From PALSA-1004 sp046596405 (GTDB lineage Bacteria > Pseudomonadota > Gammaproteobacteria > Burkholderiales > SG8-41), in the NCBI GenBank assembly GCA_046596405.1, contig JBKJMN010000021.1, forward strand, positions 4,357 through 68,356: a stretch of 64,000 nt of DNA, read 5' to 3'. How positions within the stretch are numbered: position 1 is the stretch's first letter; every line of letters starts with the position of its first letter. Positions 51,421-60,115 of the stretch are shown here, in pieces. The position numbers were made by a program, and so were the translations under genes. The notes beneath the pieces were generated by a model that did no database searches, was not told the DNA's origin, and saw nothing but the letters and a program-made list of their open reading frames with translations.

Positions 51421-52784
51421 ACAAAAGCCGGGTGCTGATCGTCGACGACGAAGCCGATATTCGCGAGCTCTTGAGCCTCACGCTGCAGCGCATGGGTCTG
51501 GACACCGATTGCGCCGCGGGCGAGTTCGAGGCGACGCAGCTGATGCAAAAGCACGACTACGATTTGTGCCTGACCGACATGCGGCTGCCCGACGGTGACG
51601 GGCTCAAGCTGCTTGAGCACGTCGGCGAGCACTACGCGAGCACGCCGGTCGCGGTCATCACCGCCCACGGCAGCGCGGAAAATGCGGTCGCCGCACTGAA
51701 GGCGGGGGCTTTCGATTATCTCGCCAAGCCGGTCTCGCTCAGCCAGTTGCGCGCGCTGGTGCGCTCGGCCTTGAATCTGCCGCGCGCCAATCAGCCGCGG
51801 AAAAACGGCGAGAAGGATGTGGAGTCAACGTCTTTTCCCGTGCTGCTCGGGCAATCCGCGCTAATGCAGCAGACGCGCCAGATGATAGACAAGCTCGCGC
51901 GCAGCCAGGCGCCTATACACATCAGCGGCGAGTCGGGCAGCGGCAAAGAACTCGCGGCGCGCTCCATGCATTTGAAGGGCCCGCGCAACGAAGCGCCGTT
52001 CGTGCCGGTGAACTGCGGCGCGATTCCCGAGAATTTGATGGAAAGCGAGTTCTTCGGTTACAAGAAGGGTGCATTCACCGGCGCCGACCAGGACCGCGAA
52101 GGTTTTTTCCAGGCCGCCAACGGGGGCACGCTGTTTCTCGATGAAGTCGCCGACCTGCCGATCCAGATGCAGGTGAAGCTGCTGCGCGCGATCCAGGAGA
52201 AAAAAGTTCGCAAGGTCGGGTCCACGAGCGAGGAAAACGTCGACGTACGCATCATCAGCGCGACCCACCGCCATCTTGGCGACGCGGTGAAGGATGGCAA
52301 GTTCCGCCAGGATCTCTATTACCGGCTGAACGTGATCGAGCTGCGCATGCCTGCGCTGCGCGAAATGCGCGACGACATCGCTGTGCTCGCGCGCGAGATC
52401 CTGCGCAAAAGCGTCGGCGGTGGCGATGAGGGCGCCAGCGGCAAGGCGCCCGACCTGTCGGCGGGCGCCGTCGCCGCGCTGAGTGACTATCAGTTTCCGG
52501 GTAACGTGCGCGAGTTGGAAAACATCCTTGAACGCGCGATGGCATTGTGCGCGGGCGAGCAAATCGAAGTCGATGACCTGCAGCTCACCGCGCCGGCACA
52601 CGGCGAGGCTGCGCCGGTCGACCGCTCCGGCCTGCCGCTTCAGGAGCATCTCGACAGCGTAGAAAAAGAAGCAATCCTGAAAGCACTCGAGCAGACGCGC
52701 TACAATCGCACTGCGGCGGCGAAGCTGCTCGGCATTACGTTTCGCGCATTGCGCTATCGGATGGAGCGCCTCGGCATTAATTGA
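51417..52784 (+). CDS. pilR: Sigma-54-dependent response regulator PilR-like
   Basis: ATG at 51417 overlaps the pilS stop. The 455-residue NtrC-type regulator has a receiver domain (V-D-D-E and phospho-Asp in L-T-D-M-R-L-P-D-G-D-G), an AAA+ domain with Walker A G-E-S-G-S-G-K-E and the sigma-54-contacting G-A-F-T-G-A, and a Fis-type HTH at the end (N-R-T-A-A-A-K-L-L-G-I). It should activate RpoN promoters such as the one at 5008. Confidence 0.93.
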   Translation: MNKSRVLIVDDEADIRELLSLTLQRMGLDTDCAAGEFEATQLMQKHDYDLCLTDMRLPDGDGLKLLEHVGEHYASTPVAVITAHGSAENAVAALKAGAFDYLAKPVSLSQLRALVRSALNLPRANQPRKNGEKDVESTSFPVLLGQSALMQQTRQMIDKLARSQAPIHISGESGSGKELAARSMHLKGPRNEAPFVPVNCGAIPENLMESEFFGYKKGAFTGADQDREGFFQAANGGTLFLDEVADLPIQMQVKLLRAIQEKKVRKVGSTSEENVDVRIISATHRHLGDAVKDGKFRQDLYYRLNVIELRMPALREMRDDIAVLAREILRKSVGGGDEGASGKAPDLSAGAVAALSDYQFPGNVRELENILERAMALCAGEQIEVDDLQLTAPAHGEAAPVDRSGLPLQEHLDSVEKEAILKALEQTRYNRTAAAKLLGITFRALRYRMERLGIN

Positions 52785-52845
52785 GGCGCGTTGCGATGAC
52801 ACGCAAGCCGTGGACATTCTTGCGAATTAAGCCCCGCACGCCCGC

Positions 52846-53394
52846 ATGCCGTTAACCATTGATCAATCCGGCCTGGTCGCGGGCATCCGCTATCTGCCTT
52901 CGCCGAACTGCGACCCGCGACCGGCGGGTTGCGCGATCGACCTGCTCGTCATCCACAATATCAGCCTGCCGCCGGGGGAGTTCGGTGGGCCCGGGATTAT
53001 CGATTTATTCATGAACCGGCTAAATCCGGCCGCGCATCCGTACTATGGCGAGATCGCGCACCTCAAGGTCTCGGCCCATTTTCTGGTCCGCCGCGACGGC
53101 GAGACGCTTCAGTTCGTGCCGTGCGCGCAGCGCGCGTGGCATGCGGGCGAGTCGACTTGGCGCGGACGCGTGCGCTGCAACGATTATTCGATCGGCATCG
53201 AGCTCGAAGGGGTAGACGATACGCCGTTTGCGGCGGTTCAATACGAGCATCTCGCGCGGCTCACGCACATATTGCAGTCTGCGTATGCCGGGCTCGAGAT
53301 CGTCGGTCACTCGGACATCGCGCCCGCGCGCAAGACCGATCCCGGCGCGTGCTTTGACTGGCCGCGGTTTCGGGACCTCGTGCGTCCTGCATAA
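52846..53394 (+). CDS. ampD: 1,6-anhydro-N-acetylmuramyl-L-alanine amidase
   Basis: The 182-residue cytoplasmic amidase has the AmpD pattern: D-L-L-V-I-H-N-I-S-L-P-P-G-x-F-G (first zinc His), S-A-H-F-L-V-R-R-D-G, C-N-D-Y-S-I-G-I-E-L-E-G, and G-H-S-D-I-A-P-x-R-K-T-D-P-G. It removes the peptide from recycled anhydro-muropeptides. It follows pilR by 61 bases. Confidence 0.94.
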   Translation: MPLTIDQSGLVAGIRYLPSPNCDPRPAGCAIDLLVIHNISLPPGEFGGPGIIDLFMNRLNPAAHPYYGEIAHLKVSAHFLVRRDGETLQFVPCAQRAWHAGESTWRGRVRCNDYSIGIELEGVDDTPFAAVQYEHLARLTHILQSAYAGLEIVGHSDIAPARKTDPGACFDWPRFRDLVRPA

Positions 53395-53695
53395 CCGCGG
53401 TTGCAGCGGGCGGCCCGTGCCGGCGAGTCCGCGGCGGGCGCTAATGCGCCTTTTTCACGAACCAAACACGTGACTTAGTTCACGCTTCGGCCGCGTCCGC
53501 AGTGATCTCATCTTAAAACAAGTGCTCAAAAAGCACGCAGATTTCGCACTGCAACAGATGGGTCGCGAGCCCGATTTGACGCCGTTTCCGGCCTTTTCCT
53601 GCTTATTTTTTAATCATATTTTTCCCTGTATCAACAACGCCGTCCGCGACATTTTGCAAGTAATTACTAGGGCGTAAAAAAACCTTAAAAAGCTA

Positions 53696-53724
53696 TTGCA
53701 CTCTAGAAATCTAGCCACTAGAAT
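53696..53724 (+). promoter_or_regulatory. Sigma-70 promoter for nrdAB
   Basis: TTGCAC, a 17-bp spacer and TAGAAT. The -10 lies inside the first NrdR-like box. The untranslated leader would be about 105 bases. The 441 bases between ampD and nrdA (53395-53835) contain no other gene I can support. Confidence 0.72.
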
Positions 53725-53761
53725 TAGTTCGAAGTCACCGTTCAAACACAACATATAGTGG
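53715..53761 (+). promoter_or_regulatory. Pair of NrdR-type boxes overlapping the nrdA promoter
   Basis: Box 1 CCACTAGAATTAGTTC (53715-53730) and box 2 ACACAACATATAGTGG (53746-53761) both fit the ACACWATATATWGTGT pattern, with intact CTA/TAG or near-intact cores. They are exactly 31 bp apart start to start (15-bp gap), the three-helical-turn spacing known for NrdR. Box 1 covers the -10, box 2 the region just after the start. NrdR-ATP/dATP binding here would repress ribonucleotide reductase. Confidence 0.82.
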
Positions 53762-53835
53762 TTTCAGGGGCTGCGCGTAGAGGGATGCTATGCCGCAGAA
53801 AAAATTCAAAGAAATGAATGGTTAAGGAGAGACCC

Positions 53836-56703
53836 ATGCAGTTAGCCGCCCCCATCGCAGCCGTAGATTCCGGCGCTAAATTCGCCGTCGAAAATACCCC
53901 GGACTCCGCGCAGTCGCGCTACAGCGAATACAAGATTATCCGGCGCAATGGCGCCGTCGTTGGCTTCGCGCCGTCGAAGATTTCGATCGCCCTGACCAAG
54001 GCGTTTATCGCCGTTAACGGCGGTCAGGGCGCGGCATCGGCGCGCGTCCGTGAGTTGGTCGCCAAGCTGACCGAGCTCGTCGTCGGCGCGCTCATGCGCC
54101 GCCAACCCAGCGGCGGCACGTTTCACATCGAGGATATTCAGGACCAGGTCGAACTCGCGTTGATGCGCTCGGGCGAGCACGAAGTCGCGCGCTCCTACGT
54201 CCTATATCGAGAGCAGCGCACGCAGGAGCGCGTGAAACAGCGCGAAGCGCACGCGGAAGTGATTGCTGCGCATCCGACGATCAACGTCACCGACAACGGC
54301 AAGATCCGCCCGCTCGACCTCGCAAATGTTGCCGCGCTCGTGCAGGAGTCGTGCGAAGGCCTGGGTCGCGCGGTCGATGCGGACGTCATCATGCGCGCGA
54401 CGCTCAAAGACCTGTATGAAGGCGTGCCGGTCGATGAAGTGCGCAAGTCGCTGATCCTGTCGGCGCGCGCCATGATCGAGAAGGACCCCGCATACAGTTA
54501 CGTCACCGCGCGCCTGCTGCTGCATTCGCTGCGGCTGGAAACCGTCGGCGAGGAGTTGACGCAGGCGGACATGAAGACGCGCTACGCCGAAGTTTTCCCG
54601 CTGCTGATCCAAAAGGGCATCGACGCCGAGTTGCTCGACGAGCGCATCGGCAACTATGACCTGAAGAGCCTGGGTGCCGCGCTCGATTCCAAGCGTGACT
54701 TCAAGTTCGGCTACCTCGGCCTGCAGATTTTGTACGACCGCTATTTCCTGCACGTGCAGGGCACGCGAATCGAATTGCCGCAGACGTTTTTCATGCGGGT
54801 GGCGATGGGCCTCGCCTTGAACGAGCCCGAAGACCAGCGCGAAGCGCGCGCGATCGAGTTCTACAACGTGCTGTCGTCGTTCGATTTCATGAGTTCGACG
54901 CCGACGCTGTTCAATTCCGCGACGCGCCGCTCGCAGCTCGCGAGTTGCTACCTGACGACGGTGGCCGACGATCTGGACGGCATCTACGAGGCTATCAAGG
55001 AAAACGCGATGCTGCAGAAGTACGCGGGCGGCATCGGCAACGACTGGACGCCGGTGCGCGCGCTCGGCGCCCATATCAAGGGCACCAACGGCAAATCGCA
55101 GGGTGTCGTGCCGTTCCTGAAAGTCGTCAACGACACTGCCGTCGCGGTGAACCAGGGCGGCAAGCGCAAGGGGGCGGTGTGCTCGTACCTCGAAACCTGG
55201 CACCTCGACATCGAGGAATTCCTCGAGCTGCGCAAGAACACCGGGGACGACCGCCGCCGCACGCACGACATGAACACCGCGAACTGGATTCCGGATCTGT
55301 TCATGAAGCGCGTGATGGAAAACGGCGATTGGACGTTGTTCTCGCCGTCAGACGTGATCGATTTGCACGACAAGTTCGGCAAGGCATTCGAGATCGCCTA
55401 TCTCGACTATGAAGCGAAAGCGGTCAAAGGCGAGCTGAAGCTCTTTAAGAAGATTCCGGCCGCGCAGCTCTGGCGCAAAATGCTGACCATGCTGTTCGAA
55501 ACGGGCCACCCGTGGATCACGTTCAAGGATCCGTGCAACATTCGCTCGCCGCAGAGCCACGTCGGCATCGTGCACAGCTCGAACCTGTGCACCGAGATCA
55601 CGCTGAACACCAACGAAGATGAAATCGCGGTGTGCAACCTCGGATCGGTCAACATGCCGGCGCATCTCGACGCTGCGACCGGCAAGCTCGATATGGAGAA
55701 GCTTAAGCGCACGGTCGGCACCGCCATGCGCATGCTCGACAACGTGATCGACCTGAACTACTACTCGGTCAACAAGGCGCGCAACTCAAACTTCAAGCAC
55801 CGTCCGGTCGGCATCGGCATCATGGGGTTCCAGGATTGCCTGCACCTGCTGCGCATTCCGTACGCCTCGCAGGCCGCAGTCGAGTTTTCGGACAGCTCGA
55901 TGGAGTCGATCGCCTACACCGCATACGCGGCATCCGCCGATCTCGCCGAAGAGCGCGGCCCGTACTCGACGTTCAAGGGCTCGCTGTGGGACAAGGGCGT
56001 GTTCCCGCACGAGTCGCTCAAGCTCCTGTCCGAAGAACGCGGCGGCTACGTCGAGGCCGACATGTCGTCGACGCTCGACTGGGACACGCTCAGGAAGCGC
56101 ATCAAGCAGGTCGGCATGCGCAATTCCAACTGCATCGCGATTGCGCCGACCGCGACCATCGCCAATATCACCGGGCTCTCGCAGTGCATCGAGCCGACGT
56201 ATCAGAACCTCTACGTGAAATCGAACCTGTCGGGCGAATTCACGGTGGCCAACGAGTACCTGGTCGAAGACCTGAAAAAGCTCGGCCTGTGGGACGAGGT
56301 GATGATCTCCGACCTCAAGTACTTCGACGGCACGCTCGCCAAGATCGACCGCATCCCCCAGGAAGTGCGCAGCCTTTATGCGACGGCGTTCGAAGTCGAG
56401 CCCAAGTGGCTCGTCGAGTGCGCGGCGCGGCGGCAGAAGTGGATCGACCAGTCGCAGTCGCTCAATATTTACATGGCGGGCGCATCCGGCAAAAAACTCG
56501 ATGAAACCTACAAGCTCGCGTGGCTGCGCGGATTGAAGACGACCTACTACCTGCGCACGATGGGCGCAACCCACGTCGAGAAATCCACCGGCAAGACCGG
56601 CGCGCTCAACGCGGTGTCTTCGGACGGCGGCATCGCCGCGGCCCCGGCGACCGACGCGCAATTCTGCTCTATCGACAATCCAGAGTGTGAGTCATGTCAA
56701 TGA
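53836..56703 (+). CDS. nrdA: Class Ia ribonucleotide reductase, alpha subunit
   Basis: ATG at 53836 is chosen because AAGGAG lies 7 bases ahead; an ATG 18 bases upstream has no such site. The 955-residue protein has an N-terminal ATP-cone (~25-125) and a second cone-like domain (~130-230). The catalytic domain carries the conserved S-C-Y, N-L-C-T-E-I and radical-transfer regions, and the tail ends C-E-S-C-Q for re-reduction. It makes deoxyribonucleotides with NrdB. The ATP cones give dATP feedback control. Confidence 0.95.
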   Translation: MQLAAPIAAVDSGAKFAVENTPDSAQSRYSEYKIIRRNGAVVGFAPSKISIALTKAFIAVNGGQGAASARVRELVAKLTELVVGALMRRQPSGGTFHIEDIQDQVELALMRSGEHEVARSYVLYREQRTQERVKQREAHAEVIAAHPTINVTDNGKIRPLDLANVAALVQESCEGLGRAVDADVIMRATLKDLYEGVPVDEVRKSLILSARAMIEKDPAYSYVTARLLLHSLRLETVGEELTQADMKTRYAEVFPLLIQKGIDAELLDERIGNYDLKSLGAALDSKRDFKFGYLGLQILYDRYFLHVQGTRIELPQTFFMRVAMGLALNEPEDQREARAIEFYNVLSSFDFMSSTPTLFNSATRRSQLASCYLTTVADDLDGIYEAIKENAMLQKYAGGIGNDWTPVRALGAHIKGTNGKSQGVVPFLKVVNDTAVAVNQGGKRKGAVCSYLETWHLDIEEFLELRKNTGDDRRRTHDMNTANWIPDLFMKRVMENGDWTLFSPSDVIDLHDKFGKAFEIAYLDYEAKAVKGELKLFKKIPAAQLWRKMLTMLFETGHPWITFKDPCNIRSPQSHVGIVHSSNLCTEITLNTNEDEIAVCNLGSVNMPAHLDAATGKLDMEKLKRTVGTAMRMLDNVIDLNYYSVNKARNSNFKHRPVGIGIMGFQDCLHLLRIPYASQAAVEFSDSSMESIAYTAYAASADLAEERGPYSTFKGSLWDKGVFPHESLKLLSEERGGYVEADMSSTLDWDTLRKRIKQVGMRNSNCIAIAPTATIANITGLSQCIEPTYQNLYVKSNLSGEFTVANEYLVEDLKKLGLWDEVMISDLKYFDGTLAKIDRIPQEVRSLYATAFEVEPKWLVECAARRQKWIDQSQSLNIYMAGASGKKLDETYKLAWLRGLKTTYYLRTMGATHVEKSTGKTGALNAVSSDGGIAAAPATDAQFCSIDNPECESCQ

Positions 56704-56875
56704 CGCACGCGAACCTTTAACCCCGAATGCGAATCCTGCCACTAGCGGGATCGCGGACACCAGCATTGAAAAGGTCAGACACAGAGCAACCAGACGGGCC
56801 CACCGACAAAACCGATAAAGGGCACGCCAGCTGTTGATCGTCGTCCACCCATAAAATCAATAAAGGAGCTTAGGC

Positions 56876-58042
56876 ATGTTGCAATTCGAAGAAAATCCGC
56901 CGCAGGGAAACGGTCTCGCCGCCGCCGGGATGCAAATGACGGGTGCCGCGCAGAGTTCGCCGTTGCCGCAGGATGCCGCGGCTGCGCTCGCGGCTTTAGC
57001 GCCGGCGGTAGCACCCGCGCAGATGCGCCGCGTCAACGTCGCCGACAAGCGCATCATCAACGGCCAGACCGACGTCAACCAGTTGGTGCCGTTCAAATAC
57101 AAGTGGGCTTGGGAGAAATACCTGTCCGCGTGCGCGAACCACTGGATGCCGCAGGAAATCCAGATGAGCCGCGATATCGCGCTATGGAAAGACCCCAACG
57201 GGCTGACTGAAGACGAGCGCCGTTTGGTCAAGCGCAACCTGGGCTTTTTCGTCACCGCCGATTCACTCGCCGCGAACAATATCGTACTTGGCACCTACCG
57301 TCATATTACGGCGCCCGAATGCCGCCAGTATCTGTTGCGGCAGGCGTTTGAAGAGGCGATCCACACCCATGCCTACCAGTACATTGTCGAAAGCCTGGGA
57401 CTCGACGAGGGCGAAGTGTTCAACGCTTACCACGAGGTCTCGTCGATCCGCGAGAAGGACGAGTTCCTGATCCCGTTCATCGACACCCTGACTAATCCCC
57501 TGTTCAAGACCGGCACCCAGCAAAGCGACCAGGATCTGCTGAAGAGCCTCATCGTGTTTGCGTGCGTCATGGAAGGGTTGTTCTTCTACGTCGGGTTCAC
57601 GCAGATCCTCGCGCTCGGCCGCCAGAACAAAATGACGGGCGCCGCCGAGCAATACCAATACATCCTGCGTGACGAATCGATGCATTGCAATTTCGGCATC
57701 GACTTGATCAACACGATCAAGATGGAAAACCCGCACCTGTGGACCACGGAATTCCGCGCCGAGATCCACGACATCATGCGCAAAGCGGTTGACCTCGAGT
57801 ACCGTTACGCCGAGGACACGATGCCGCGTGGCGTGCTGGGACTGAACGCGCCGATGTTCAAGGAGTACCTGCGCTACATCGCCAACCGCCGCTGCCAGCA
57901 AATAGGGCTCGACCAGATGTACGACGGTGCGACCAACCCGTTTCCGTGGATGTCGGAAATGATAGACCTCAAGAAGGAACGCAATTTCTTCGAAACACGT
58001 GTGATTGAATATCAAACGGGAGGCGCGCTCAGTTGGGATTAA
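56876..58042 (+). CDS. nrdB: Class Ia ribonucleotide reductase, beta subunit
   Basis: The 388-residue protein has an Ala/Pro-rich N-terminal extension (~50 residues) and the diiron four-helix core. The radical Tyr lies in E-E-A-I-H-T-H-A-Y-Q-Y-I-V, and metal ligands in F-E-E-A-I-H and R-D-E-S-M-H-C-N. ATG follows AAAGGAGC. The 172 bases between nrdA and nrdB hold an imperfect direct repeat but no gene. Confidence 0.95.
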   Translation: MLQFEENPPQGNGLAAAGMQMTGAAQSSPLPQDAAAALAALAPAVAPAQMRRVNVADKRIINGQTDVNQLVPFKYKWAWEKYLSACANHWMPQEIQMSRDIALWKDPNGLTEDERRLVKRNLGFFVTADSLAANNIVLGTYRHITAPECRQYLLRQAFEEAIHTHAYQYIVESLGLDEGEVFNAYHEVSSIREKDEFLIPFIDTLTNPLFKTGTQQSDQDLLKSLIVFACVMEGLFFYVGFTQILALGRQNKMTGAAEQYQYILRDESMHCNFGIDLINTIKMENPHLWTTEFRAEIHDIMRKAVDLEYRYAEDTMPRGVLGLNAPMFKEYLRYIANRRCQQIGLDQMYDGATNPFPWMSEMIDLKKERNFFETRVIEYQTGGALSWD

Positions 58043-58080
58043 GCTTACTAGCGAAGAGATACCCTAGAAACAGACGCCGC

Positions 58081-58338
58081 ATGCATACGATTACCGAATG
58101 TCGCGCCGAGGACAACTATACTTTGTGGTTGCGCTTCAACGACGGGCTGGAAGGCCACGTCTACCTCGGCGACCTCGTGCACACCCAGTATTTCCGGATG
58201 TTGTGCGACATCGACACTTTCAACCGGGTTGAAGTCGACCCGGTTGAAAATACGGTGATCTGGGAAGGCGGCATCAAGCTGGATCCGGAAATGCTGTACC
58301 GCGATCTGGCGAGCAAAGCGCAGTCGGCTTTGCACTAG
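58081..58338 (+). CDS. DUF2442 protein
   Basis: ATG at 58081 gives 85 residues: M-H-T-I-T-E-C-R-A, W-L-R-F-N-D-G-L-E-G-H-V, and I-W-E-G-G-I-K-L-D-P-E-M-L-Y, the DUF2442 pattern. Family members are small, often linked to toxin-antitoxin or DUF4160 genes, but no such partner is adjacent here. It follows nrdB by 38 bases. Confidence 0.8.
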   Translation: MHTITECRAEDNYTLWLRFNDGLEGHVYLGDLVHTQYFRMLCDIDTFNRVEVDPVENTVIWEGGIKLDPEMLYRDLASKAQSALH

Positions 58339-58345
58339 CAGGGGG

Positions 58346-58383
58346 CTGCGCTATCCCGCGGCCGGCGCCGCGGGATAGCGCAG
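58346..58383. repeat. Perfect 17-bp stem hairpin after DUF2442
   Basis: CTGCGCTATCCCGCGGC and its exact reverse complement flank a CGGC loop, starting 7 bases after the DUF2442 stop. No T-run follows, so a simple Rho-independent terminator is not clear; an RNA-stabilising or transcription-blocking hairpin is likely. Confidence 0.7.
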
Positions 58384-58486
58384 CGAAGGCGCGGCTATCG
58401 GGGCCGCCGGCTGGTTTATGCGGTCGGCACGCGTTGCGCATCGGTTCCGGCGCGGCTCGGTTTTGACACTTAACAGGAGGCAGCAG

Positions 58487-58798
58487 ATGGCCAAAGCGAA
58501 GAAACGCAATCCAGCGAAGAAGAAAACCACCGCGAAGAAGCCTGCTGGAAGAAAGTCCGTCGCAAAAAAGAAAAAATCCGTCGTCAGGAAAGCCGCGCCC
58601 GCACGCAAAACTGCAGCGAAGAAAAAGGCCAAGCCTGTCGCGAAGAAAAAAGTAGCGCCCCGGAAAAAGCCCGCTGTGAAGAGCAAGCCCGCGGTAAAAC
58701 CCAAGGCGGTGGCGCCCAAGGCCGCCGCGGCGCCAGCAATCGCGCAGCCGATTTCAATCCCGGGCGCGTGGCCTTTTCCGATGGCAAACCGGTCCTAA
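58487..58798 (+). CDS. Lysine/alanine-rich histone H1-like protein
   Basis: ATG at 58487 follows AGGAGG. The 103-residue protein is dominated by A-K-K, P-A-K-K-K and R-K-K motifs for its first ~70 residues, then an Ala/Pro linker and a short non-basic tail (I-S-I-P-G-A-W-P-F-P). Such proteins bind DNA non-specifically, like bacterial H1 homologues. The conserved tail I-P-G-A-W-P-F is not simply repeat and may matter. Confidence 0.82.
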   Translation: MAKAKKRNPAKKKTTAKKPAGRKSVAKKKKSVVRKAAPARKTAAKKKAKPVAKKKVAPRKKPAVKSKPAVKPKAVAPKAAAAPAIAQPISIPGAWPFPMANRS

Positions 58799-58864
58799 AA
58801 AGAGCGCGCATTTAAGACGGGCGCCGCGGTACGTGCCGCGGCGCCGTGTTGCCTGATCAACCGC

Positions 58865-59104
58865 TCAGCAGGCCGGCTGCGCTTCGAACGGCCCGGTCGG
58901 CGCGCTTTTATTGTTCACAGTCTCTTTCGACCGCACGCATTCCTCCACAAAACGCTTTTGTGCATCGCCCTGGAGGCTCATCACCGTTGCGAGCTGCAGG
59001 CAGCTTGCCGCGAACATGGCGCGCGCCGGCGTGGGTTGTTCAGCGGCCAGAGCGCCCGGCATGGCAAGCGCCAGACAGGTGGTCAATCCGCCTATTTTCA
59101 CCAT
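58865..59104 (-). CDS. Small exported protein with PsiF-like repeat
   Basis: This 79-residue protein has a signal peptide (L-T-T-C-L-A-L-A-M-P-G-A-L-A) and a short Cys-containing segment A-A-S-C-L-Q ... G-D-A-Q-K-R-F-V-E-E-C, reminiscent of the PsiF repeat. No close function. The coding case rests on the signal peptide and the paired cysteines, so confidence is moderate. Confidence 0.5.
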   Translation of the reverse strand: MVKIGGLTTCLALAMPGALAAEQPTPARAMFAASCLQLATVMSLQGDAQKRFVEECVRSKETVNNKSAPTGPFEAQPAC

Positions 59105-59238
59105 GGGATCCCATGACTCGGTTGCAAAGCCGCAGTGGCTTGCGGATATACTAATTTTGAACGAATGCGCGTCGGGCTATCTGCCCGACCAGCGTATTCC
59201 AAACATGTTACGGATGCGAGCCGCCGCCAGGAGTTCCT

Positions 59239-59715
59239 ATGAAACGCCGAATGTTAGAGGCCGTTGCGTTGGTGGTGTTGAGCATTTGGCATGGCGGCGC
59301 CGGAGCCGCTGTGCCGGGAGTCACTGTTCAGTTCTTAAAGGGCGATTACGCTGACGTGAAAGAGCGCTTGGTCATGGCCATCGAGAACCGCGGGCTCGTG
59401 ATCGACCACACGTCGCACGTCGGCACGATGCTCGAACGCACCGGCAAGGACATCGGCCGCGACCGGCAGGTCTATCTGAGGGCCGAGGTTGTCGAGTTCT
59501 GCAGCGCTGCCATCTCGCGCGAAACGATGGAAGCGGACCCGCGCAATCTCGTGTTCTGCCCGTATGCGATCGCGTTGTACACGCTGCCCTCCGAGCCGGA
59601 CCGTGTTTACCTCATTTACCGCAAACCCCTCGCCACCGGCTCCCACCGCTCGATGAAAGCCTTGCGCGAAGTCGGGAAGTTGCTCGATGGCATCGTGCGC
59701 GACGCGCTAAAATAA
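59239..59715 (+). CDS. DUF302-family exported protein
   Basis: The 158-residue protein has a signal peptide (V-A-L-V-V-L-S-I-W-H-G-G-A-G-A) and the DUF302 core (V-K-E-R-L-V-M-A-I-E-N-R-G-L-V-I-D, E-V-V-E-F-C-S-A, P-Y-A-I-A-L-Y). DUF302 proteins are periplasmic or soluble and occur near sulfur and heme genes in several bacteria, but their role is unknown. ATG follows AGGAG. Confidence 0.8.
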   Translation: MKRRMLEAVALVVLSIWHGGAGAAVPGVTVQFLKGDYADVKERLVMAIENRGLVIDHTSHVGTMLERTGKDIGRDRQVYLRAEVVEFCSAAISRETMEADPRNLVFCPYAIALYTLPSEPDRVYLIYRKPLATGSHRSMKALREVGKLLDGIVRDALK

Positions 59716-59746
59716 GCGCTCCGGCGTGCTCTGCAAGCGAGGTTCC

Positions 59747-59959
59747 ATGGAACGCAAGCGACTCAACGCGAGCAGCATCCGCTCCGCAGGCTACGATGCG
59801 CGCAACCGCGTGCTCGAAATCGAGTTCGCGAACGGCGGCATCTCCCAATATACGGGCGTGTCCGAGGAGATTTACCGGCGGCTCATGAACGCGCCGTCGC
59901 CCGGCAGCTATTTCCAGGACCAAATCGAAGAGAGCTTCACCGCGAAACGCGTGCGTTGA
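59747..59959 (+). CDS. KTSC-domain protein
   Basis: ATG at 59747 gives 70 residues with R-S-A-G-Y-D-x-x-x-x-V-L-E-I-E-F and G-x-x-Y-x-Y-x-G-V as in KTSC domains (here Q-Y-T-G-V). KTSC domains are ~60-residue modules thought to bind RNA or to accompany lysyl-tRNA synthetase-like genes; this one stands alone, 31 bases after the DUF302 gene. Confidence 0.8.
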   Translation: MERKRLNASSIRSAGYDARNRVLEIEFANGGISQYTGVSEEIYRRLMNAPSPGSYFQDQIEESFTAKRVR

Positions 59960-60014
59960 CGTCACGCCATCCCGGGCGCCGCTTTTTACGCGCAACATTT
60001 CACGCGCGAAGCGC

Positions 60015-60043
60015 TTGACCCCTGGAGGCGCGCTCAGTAGAGT
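60015..60043 (+). promoter_or_regulatory. Sigma-70 promoter for the phn-type transporter
   Basis: TTGACC, a 17-bp spacer and TAGAGT lie 72 bases ahead of the phnD ATG. No Pho box was recognised in the sequence around it. Confidence 0.6.
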
Positions 60044-60115
60044 ATGTTCCGACATGCGCGACAAGCATGGCTCGGCCGCTCGACGGCCGGCATCACGCTC
60101 ATCCTGGAGGAACCG

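Noticed and set aside
54202..55266. 354-residue minus-strand frame opposite nrdA
   Set aside because: Antisense to nrdA; His/Arg/Leu-rich with no motif.
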